From assembly GCF_900172325.1 (NCBI RefSeq), contig NZ_FWFR01000001.1, forward strand, positions 1,054,001 to 1,118,000: DNA of 64,000 nucleotides, given 5' to 3'. Every line of letters starts with the position of its first letter. Positions within the stretch are counted from its first letter, which is position 1. Position numbers and translations under genes: made by a program. Shown piece after piece: positions 58,553 through 64,000 of this stretch. The stretch comes from Oceanibacterium hippocampi. GTDB taxonomy: Bacteria > Pseudomonadota > Alphaproteobacteria > Sneathiellales > Sneathiellaceae. A model generated the notes under the pieces. The model saw only the letters and a list, made by a program, of their open reading frames with translations, ran no database searches and was not told the DNA's origin.

Positions 58553-59626
58553 CTAGCCGAGATCGGTCAGCAGCGGCCACAGCCGGTCGGCGCCAGTCGT
58601 GGCCACGACCCGACCGATTTCCCGCTGCCACAGGCGTTCGTTGCCGAATTCCTCGCGCCACGACCAGAGCCGACGGGTGAGGAAATGCAGGCTGTGCTCG
58701 TGCGTGAAGCCCATCGCCCCGTGGACCTGGTGCGCGGCATCGGTGACCGGACGGACCGCCTCGCCGGCGCGTGCCTTGGCGATCGCCACGTCGAGGGCGA
58801 AATGCGGATCGTCGACGTCACGGGCGGCGGCGGCCTCCGCGGCCATGCTCGCGGCCGCGACGTGACCGGCGGCGACCGCCAGCATGTGCTGGACGGCCTG
58901 GAACTTCGCGATCGGCCGGCCGAACTGGACGCGGTCGTTGGCATATTCGATCGACATCTCCAGCACGCGCTGCAGGGCGCCGGCGATCTGCTGGGCGCGC
59001 ATCAGGGCACCGATCTGCATCAGGGTTGGCCCGCGGTCGCTTTCCGGCCAGGGCCGGACCCGGTCTGCGGCGAGCGGCAGGTCGTCGAAGACCAGGCTGT
59101 CACGCGGCTCGTTGGCGAGGTTGCCGCCTCCGGTGATTGCCGTCTCGACCGGTTCGGCGACCGCCAGCATCGCCTCTCCCTCCAGCGTCCGCGCCGACAG
59201 CACCAGGCGGTCGGCAACCCCGCCCCACGGCACCCGCGCGGCCTCACCGCTCAGCCGCCAGCCCTGGCCGTCCGGCGTCAGCGTGAAGCAGTCGGCCGGG
59301 CGGACCGGGCCGAAGCCGAGCACGCCGGCAAGCGCGTCGCCGTCGACCCGCCGCCAGAGCCAGCCCGCCAGCATGGTTTCGGGAAGCGGGCCAGGGACCG
59401 CGTGGCGGCCGGCCAGCCGGGTCAGGGCGAGGATGTCGGCGAGTCCGAGATCGCTGCCGCCGTCGGCCTCGTCGAGGGCCGCGCGTGTCAGGCCGGCTTC
59501 CTCGAAGCGGGCCCACAGCGAGCGGTCGAGGCTGCCGCTGTCGGCTGCCGTCCAGGCGTCCGCATCGACCGTGTCGCCGAACAGCCGGTCGGTCTGTTCG
59601 AGAAGGATGTCGCGCATGTCGTTCAT
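58553..59626 (-). CDS. Acyl-CoA dehydrogenase, putative beta subunit
   Basis: 357 residues from ATG 59626, overlapping the upstream gene by ATGA. It has the family's helical and beta domains (ARTLEGEAMLAVAEPVE, ANDRVQFGRPIAKFQAVQH and VHGAMGFTHEHSLHFLTRR), but the N-terminal domain is poorly conserved, SEPGSGSD is absent and no catalytic Glu is seen. It fits the non-catalytic partner of the enzyme encoded upstream. The overlap forces equal translation, as expected for a heteromer. Confidence 0.87.
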   Translation of the reverse strand: MNDMRDILLEQTDRLFGDTVDADAWTAADSGSLDRSLWARFEEAGLTRAALDEADGGSDLGLADILALTRLAGRHAVPGPLPETMLAGWLWRRVDGDALAGVLGFGPVRPADCFTLTPDGQGWRLSGEAARVPWGGVADRLVLSARTLEGEAMLAVAEPVETAITGGGNLANEPRDSLVFDDLPLAADRVRPWPESDRGPTLMQIGALMRAQQIAGALQRVLEMSIEYANDRVQFGRPIAKFQAVQHMLAVAAGHVAAASMAAEAAAARDVDDPHFALDVAIAKARAGEAVRPVTDAAHQVHGAMGFTHEHSLHFLTRRLWSWREEFGNERLWQREIGRVVATTGADRLWPLLTDLG

Positions 59627-60771
59627 CGCAGGCCGAGCTCCCGGGCAATGATGCCGCGCAGGATCTCGCGGGTACCGCCACGGATCGTCCATGACGGCGC
59701 GTTCAGGGTGACCTGGGCGAGTGCTGCCGTATAGGGCTCGGCCGCATTCTGTTCCGGCTCGCGCGGGGCCAGCAGCCTGGCCTGCTCCGGCAGTTCGCGT
59801 TCGAACGTGGTGCCGAGATCCTTGACCAGCGCGGCCTGGGCGTTGGGCGCCTTGCCGTCGGCCAGCATGCCGGCGACCGAGACCGACATCCGCCGCAGGG
59901 TCACGACATTGGCGATCCAGCGGCCGATCTCCTCGGCGCCGGCGTCGTCCGGCTCCTCGCCGACCGCGCGGACCGCCTCGCGCAGCAGGTTGAACGGGCT
60001 CAGGATCCGGTCCGGCCCGCTGCGTTCGTAGGCCAGTTCGCCGGTGACCATCGACCAGCCCTCGCCGACCTTCCCGAGCACCATCTCGTCGGGCACGAAA
60101 TAATCGTCGAAGACCTCCTCGCAGAATTCAGCCCGGCCGGTCAGGTCCCGGATCGGGCGGATCTCGACGCCGGGCTTCGAAAGGTCGACGATGAACTGGG
60201 TCAGCCCGCCATGGCGGTTCGGGCCGGCATCGCCGGTCCGGGCCAGCAGGTTGAGGTAGTTGACCTGCCCGGCATTGGTCGTCCAGATCTTGCGACCGTT
60301 GATCTTCCAGCCGCCGTCCACCTGCGTCGCGCGCGTCCGGACCGATGCGAGGTCGGAGCCCGAATCGGGTTCGCTCATGCCGATCCCGAAAAAGCAGCGG
60401 CCGGCAGCGATCTCGGGCAGGATCCGCGCCTTCACGGCCGGATGCGCGTGCGTGAGGATCTGCGGCCCGCTCTGGCGTTCGGCGATCCAGTGGGCCCCGA
60501 CCGGGGCGCCGGCCGCGAGCATCTCCTCCATGATCACGTAGCGCTCCAGGTAGCTGCGTTCCTCGCCGCCATAGCTGCGCGGCCAGGTGACGCCGATCAG
60601 CCCCGCCTCGCCGCAGCGACGGCTGAAGCCGGCGTCGAAGCTGTTCCAGGACGCTTCTCCGGGCCGGTAGTGTCCGGCAGCCGCGGCGCGGGCGAGAAAA
60701 TCGCGGACCCGCCGCCGCATGTCCTCCGCCGCCCCAGGCAGGGCGCGGGGTGTGAATTGCAGCCCGTTCAA
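59623..60771 (-). CDS. Acyl-CoA dehydrogenase, putative catalytic (alpha) subunit
   Basis: 382 residues. SEPDSGSDLASVRTRATQ, KIWTTNAGQVNYLNLLART and the middle-domain strand order are standard. ELAYERSGPDR contains Glu249, the position of the base in isovaleryl and steroid-type enzymes. The C-terminal IRGGTREILRGIIARELG lacks the medium-chain Glu (GGTR). With the overlapping beta gene it forms the second alpha/beta dehydrogenase pair in the window (see 21933-24299). The CoA-transferase downstream suggests a dedicated catabolic route for a carboxylic acid. Confidence 0.88.
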   Translation of the reverse strand: MNGLQFTPRALPGAAEDMRRRVRDFLARAAAAGHYRPGEASWNSFDAGFSRRCGEAGLIGVTWPRSYGGEERSYLERYVIMEEMLAAGAPVGAHWIAERQSGPQILTHAHPAVKARILPEIAAGRCFFGIGMSEPDSGSDLASVRTRATQVDGGWKINGRKIWTTNAGQVNYLNLLARTGDAGPNRHGGLTQFIVDLSKPGVEIRPIRDLTGRAEFCEEVFDDYFVPDEMVLGKVGEGWSMVTGELAYERSGPDRILSPFNLLREAVRAVGEEPDDAGAEEIGRWIANVVTLRRMSVSVAGMLADGKAPNAQAALVKDLGTTFERELPEQARLLAPREPEQNAAEPYTAALAQVTLNAPSWTIRGGTREILRGIIARELGLR

Positions 60772-60930
60772 ACCGTTTACTCCGTTGCAATGCGTTTCTT
60801 GTTGTTGGCCGGAGGCACATTCGATCAGTCGGGACAGCCTTGGGCAAGCCCGTTGATGCGGATGGTCGTGACGGACAAGCTTCGCCGCGGCGCCGGAAAA
60901 TCCGAGGTGAGGCCGGCCGGCGTCTCGGCG

Positions 60931-62301
60931 TCAGCTCAGGTGATGCGGGTCCGACGATGGGTCGCGCGGGGTGCGCGGAAAGGTCAGCGTGACCTTGGTG
61001 CCGCCGGCGACACGGCTCTCGATGGTCATGCTGCCGCCATGCAGTTCGGCCATCCGCTTGGTCAGCGGCAGGCCAAGGCCGATGCCGCCATGGCGGCGGC
61101 TTTCGGTCGAACCGACCTGTTCGAAAGGCTCGAGAATGCGGGCGAGATCCTGCGGCGGAACGCCGATACCGGTATCACTGACGAATACCTCGACGTCGCC
61201 ATCGACCGATTCGCCGTAGGAGATCTGGATGGAGCCGCCCGCCGGTGTGAACTTGACCGAATTGGAAACCAGGTTGAGCAGCATCTGTTCCAGCATCTGC
61301 CGGTCGGCATGCAGGGAGACCGGCGAGGAGCGGGGGTCGAGATGGATCGTGCAGCCCTCGCTCGCCGCCACCGGCGCCATCATCCGCATGGTTTCCTCGC
61401 AGGCCTCGGCGAGGTCGAACTGGGTGACGTTCAGTTCCATCTTCCCCGCCTCGATCTTCGAGATATCGAGAATATCGCTGATGATTCGCAGGAGATGGCT
61501 GCCGCTGCTCTCGATGTCGGCGACATAGGTCTTGTAGCGGTCCTGACCGAGCGGGCCGAACATCTCGCGGCTCATGATCTGCGAGAAACCGATGATCGCA
61601 TTCAGCGGGGTGCGGAGCTCGTGGCTCATGTTGGCGAGGAACTCGGTCTTCGCCAGGTTGGAACGCTCGGCATCGTCCTTGGCGCGCTTCAGGCGGCGCA
61701 CGTTCGAATCGTAAAGGTCCACATAGAAGAGCGACATCACGGTGACGTAGATCGCGGCGGTCAGGATCGAGACCAGCCGCAGCCCCGGCGGCTCGCTCGG
61801 CATCAGGCCCGAGGGCGGCAGCACGCTTGGTCCCGTTGCCAGCGCGGCGATAACGACGAAGGCGATGTAGAGCGCTGCCAGTCCGTAATACTTTCGCGGG
61901 CCGTCGATGAAGAAGACGCAGACGATCGGCACCGTGACCGCCCACGGCAGGGCCGGCGAGGCAATCCCGCCATAATGATGGGTGACGAAGAAAATCACGA
62001 CGATGAAATGCAGGATCGACGCCGTCGAGAGCAGCGAGATTCGCCCGGTGAGCCGGAGCAGCATCGGGTAGGCGGCGAGAAGAACGATCAGGATCGTGGC
62101 AAACCAGGCGACCACCGAGCCGTCGTAATAGATGAGGAACCCGCCGACCACGATACCGAGCGGTGGCCCGATCACATGGCTGATCAGGAACGTCCTGATT
62201 TTCGCGCGCGATTCGATGTCGACGGCCAGCGATGGCGGAATGAACCAGTCGAGAAAGTTGAATAACGCCTGCAGGGCCTTGTGGCGGAATCTGTCCGTCA
62301 A
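60931..62301 (-). CDS. Membrane histidine kinase, six-TM sensor, no receiver domain
   Basis: 456 residues. Six membrane helices lie at about 37-195. A short linker leads to the HisKA box FLANMSHELRTPLNAIIGFSQ (His227) and HATPase motifs NLVSNSVKFTP (N box), VSDTGIGVP (G1) and GGIGLGLPLTK (G2). No receiver or PAS domain. A six-TM kinase next to a CqsA/LqsA-like synthase recalls LqsS/CqsS, and the absence of a receiver fits LqsS rather than CqsS. The pairing is by position only: the gene is divergent from the synthase across 498 bases, and its TM part has general sensor-kinase features. Confidence 0.88.
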   Translation of the reverse strand: MTDRFRHKALQALFNFLDWFIPPSLAVDIESRAKIRTFLISHVIGPPLGIVVGGFLIYYDGSVVAWFATILIVLLAAYPMLLRLTGRISLLSTASILHFIVVIFFVTHHYGGIASPALPWAVTVPIVCVFFIDGPRKYYGLAALYIAFVVIAALATGPSVLPPSGLMPSEPPGLRLVSILTAAIYVTVMSLFYVDLYDSNVRRLKRAKDDAERSNLAKTEFLANMSHELRTPLNAIIGFSQIMSREMFGPLGQDRYKTYVADIESSGSHLLRIISDILDISKIEAGKMELNVTQFDLAEACEETMRMMAPVAASEGCTIHLDPRSSPVSLHADRQMLEQMLLNLVSNSVKFTPAGGSIQISYGESVDGDVEVFVSDTGIGVPPQDLARILEPFEQVGSTESRRHGGIGLGLPLTKRMAELHGGSMTIESRVAGGTKVTLTFPRTPRDPSSDPHHLS

Positions 62302-62530
62302 CCGACTACTCCGGATCTTCCAATTGTCATGCGCCGAATCTTGGGCGCCGACACGGGAATACGCTTAGTCCATCGAATGTGTTCGCGGTTCTCCGGACTG
62401 TAAATACAGGCAATTAGATAACGAATCGTAGCAAATATGGTTAATAGATGGTAAAACTTTATAGTTAACGGATAGATTCGCCCTCGATTTTCCTCATCTG
62501 GTTGATAAGAATAGATAGAGTAAAACATGG

Positions 62531-62545
62531 TTAATTATTTATTAA
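62531..62545. promoter_or_regulatory. Perfect CtrA-type box (TTAA-N7-TTAA)
   Basis: TTAA at 62531-62534 and TTAA at 62542-62545 are seven bases apart. A one-mismatch copy (TTAA-N7-TAAA) lies at 62441-62455. The local AT content raises the chance of accidental matches. It is 255 bases upstream of the synthase and 230 bases upstream of the kinase. Confidence 0.45.
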
Positions 62546-62563
62546 TGTGACGCCAAGCGGCGG

Positions 62564-62581
62564 TAATATTTTCGAATATTA
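62564..62581. other. 7-bp hairpin with TTCG loop
   Basis: TAATATT (62564-62570) and AATATTA (62575-62581) are perfect complements around TTCG, a very stable RNA tetraloop. It may be a transcript hairpin or an operator. Confidence 0.4.
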
Positions 62582-62799
62582 AAGTCTTCGATGATTTTTA
62601 TTTCAAACTCGCGCAGATTTATATTTAGATTTACAGATCACTGATTTCATGTATGTAATAAACGGCGTGGATCTTTATTGTCGGATGCTGTCCGATTGTG
62701 CTCTGGATAGCGTATGTCGGCGAGGATCCAGTGGGTTTCACTCGCTTCGGTCTATGCCGAACGGCTTAACTAGAGTCTCGTCGACAGGAGTAGTTTTTG

Positions 62800-64000
62800 A
62801 TGTCCGTTATCCGTTTGTCCGCGTCCCGTCCCAGTACCGCCGCCGCTTCCTCCCCGGTTCTCGCCTCCCTCGAGAAGCGCATTGACGGATATTTCCACAA
62901 CTATCCGGACGGTCACGTCACCTGCGGCCGGGCGCCGCGGGCAGGCGATATTGAACTCGCGAGCAACGACTATCTCGTGCTTGCCGGCGACCGCCGGATC
63001 GTCGAGGCGCAGTCGAAGGCGCTCCAGGCGAGTGAGGCCGGCCCCTACATGTCGGGCGTGTTCATCCAGTACCTGTCGACCCAGCGCACGCTGGAGCGTC
63101 GATTCGCGACGTTCTTCGGTTACGAGGACGCGGTCCTCTGTCAGTCCGGTTTCGTTGCCAACGAGGGGCTGATGCAGGCGATCGCCGGCCCCGATATCCC
63201 GGTTTACCTGGACATGTATGTCCATGCCTCGATGGAGCAGGGGGTGCGCGCCGCCGGTGCGCCGCTGCATCGCTTCCGCCACAACCGGCCGGAGCATCTG
63301 CGGCTGATGATCGGCCGGCATGGTCCGGGCGTCGTCGCCGTCGATTCGCTCTACAGCACGGGCGGCGATTTCTGCGACCTGGAAGGCCTGATCGCGGTCT
63401 GCGAGGAGACCGGCTCGATTCTCGTCGTCGACGAATCGCACGCGGTCGCCACCACCGGGGCCCGCGGCGAGGGCCTGGTTGCCTCGCGCGGTCTGCAGGA
63501 CAAGGTGCCATTCATCACCTTCAGCCTGTCGAAGGGCTTCGTCGGCCGGGCCGGGCTGATCGCGGCAAGCTCGCGGTTCGTGGAATATTTCCGCTACGAA
63601 TCGCGTCCGGCGATCTTCTCCTCGGCAATCCTGCCGTGGGAAGTGACGCGCTTTGCGAAGACCCTCGACATCATCGAGCGGGCGGGCCCGGTTCGCGAAC
63701 GGCTGCACGCCAACGCGGCCTATCTGCGCGCGGGACTGGTCGCCGCCGGTTATGACATCGGCGAGAGCGTCAGCCAGATCATTCCGCTGGTCGCCGGCAC
63801 GGAAGCGAATACCGCGCGGCTTGCCAAGGCGCTTGAGGATGAGGGCATCATCGGCTCGGTCTTCTGCGCGCCGGCAACGCCGAAGAACCGCGCGATGGTC
63901 CGGTTCTGCGTCAACCAGGCGCTCAACCAGGCGGCGCTCGACCGGGTGATCGAGGCCTGCGCGCGCGTTCGCGAGAATCTGTTCGATCCGAGCTGGCCCT
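62800..64000 (+). CDS. cqsA: CqsA/LqsA-like alpha-hydroxyketone autoinducer synthase (3' end outside)
   Basis: 400 codons are in the window, with no stop. The protein belongs to the PLP-dependent alpha-oxoamine synthase fold. LASNDYLVLAGDRR, VLCQSGFVANEGLMQ, DESHAVATTGARGEGL and the PLP lysine in FSLSKGFVGRAG (Lys245) are present. Blocks such as IPVYLDMYVHASMEQGVRAA, HRFRHNRPEHLRLMIGRHGPG, PAIFSSAILPWEV and SVFCAPATPKNR fit Vibrio CqsA and Legionella LqsA, recalled from memory, better than 5-aminolevulinate or KBL enzymes. It would join an acyl-CoA and an amino acid or SAM to make a CAI-1/LAI-1-type signal. AGGAG precedes the ATG. The adjacent divergent kinase is the likely receptor. Confidence 0.82.
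   Translation, partial: MSVIRLSASRPSTAAASSPVLASLEKRIDGYFHNYPDGHVTCGRAPRAGDIELASNDYLVLAGDRRIVEAQSKALQASEAGPYMSGVFIQYLSTQRTLERRFATFFGYEDAVLCQSGFVANEGLMQAIAGPDIPVYLDMYVHASMEQGVRAAGAPLHRFRHNRPEHLRLMIGRHGPGVVAVDSLYSTGGDFCDLEGLIAVCEETGSILVVDESHAVATTGARGEGLVASRGLQDKVPFITFSLSKGFVGRAGLIAASSRFVEYFRYESRPAIFSSAILPWEVTRFAKTLDIIERAGPVRERLHANAAYLRAGLVAAGYDIGESVSQIIPLVAGTEANTARLAKALEDEGIIGSVFCAPATPKNRAMVRFCVNQALNQAALDRVIEACARVRENLFDPSWP

Larger units (their letters stand above)
62302..62799. other. AT-rich intergenic region between kinase and CqsA-like genes
   Basis: 498 bases, clearly richer in A+T than the rest of the window, with no supported gene. It holds a perfect CtrA-type box (62531-62545), a near match (62441-62455), a UUCG-loop hairpin (62564-62581), a 5-bp inverted repeat TCGGA-N5-TCCGA (62681-62695) and a strong AGGAG site before the synthase ATG at 62800. 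It probably contains both divergent promoters. Confidence 0.6.

Overview
This is a gene-dense, high-GC window (no rRNA, tRNA, IS element, prophage or CRISPR array was seen) whose gene content points to an alphaproteobacterium, probably a free-living Rhodospirillales-like lineage. The evidence is a CC0125/CC1285-type lipoprotein, a DUF1508 protein, a cytochrome c', many acyl-CoA enzymes and two perfect TTAA-N7-TTAA sites of the kind bound by the alphaproteobacterial regulator CtrA. This placement is an inference. No phylogenetic marker gene is present.

Layout. 1-2019: end of an SDR gene, an SCP2 protein and a CLC chloride channel. 2666-9641: a three-gene surface module in which two large paralogous secreted FecR-domain proteins with TbpB-like C-terminal beta domains flank a TPR plus beta-barrel protein built like Slam/DUF560 (type XI secretion). 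9690-24299: mainly acyl-CoA metabolism (ligase, MaoC hydratase, dienoyl-CoA isomerase, thioesterase, a paired acyl-CoA dehydrogenase) with a haloalkane dehalogenase, a delta-class carbonic anhydrase, a PhyH dioxygenase and a cysteine dioxygenase/four-domain rhodanese pair. 24313-28836: PAP2 phosphatase, an orphan FlgC-like rod protein, a hydrolase, an EF-hand protein and a second PhyH enzyme. 28954-31550: the ligase-associated exonuclease overlapping a DNA ligase homologue that has lost its catalytic lysine.

31597-40049 holds assorted housekeeping and transport genes (lipoprotein, MsrA, TetR regulator, class III aminotransferase, dicarboxylate symporter, SH3 protein). 40407-48995 looks like a cell-surface glycan locus (deacetylase-like protein, alpha/alpha-toroid protein, GT-C-like membrane protein, LPG-synthase-TM protein, methyltransferases, GNAT). 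49012-51998 encodes a Sel1/SH3/caspase-fold protein and a poly-glycine secreted protein.

52770-56337 is a self-contained ECF sigma regulon. Sigma and anti-sigma genes read leftward. A Hint-domain protein with Gly/Asp repeats, a lipoprotein and a PKHD-type hydroxylase read rightward. The two directions are served by a divergent pair of promoter-like sites of the same form, GGGAATA(A/G)-N15-GTT(C/G)TC. The anti-sigma periplasmic domain and the lipoprotein are paralogous. 56347-60771 holds a Gdt1-type protein, a PAS protein, a CoA-transferase and a second acyl-CoA dehydrogenase pair. The window ends with a six-TM histidine kinase divergent from a CqsA/LqsA-like alpha-hydroxyketone autoinducer synthase, separated by an AT-rich region with a CtrA-type site.

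The most interesting items are the FecR/TbpB-like/Slam-like export module, the ECF-Hint regulon, the putative alpha-hydroxyketone quorum-sensing locus and the catalytically dead ligase paralogue.
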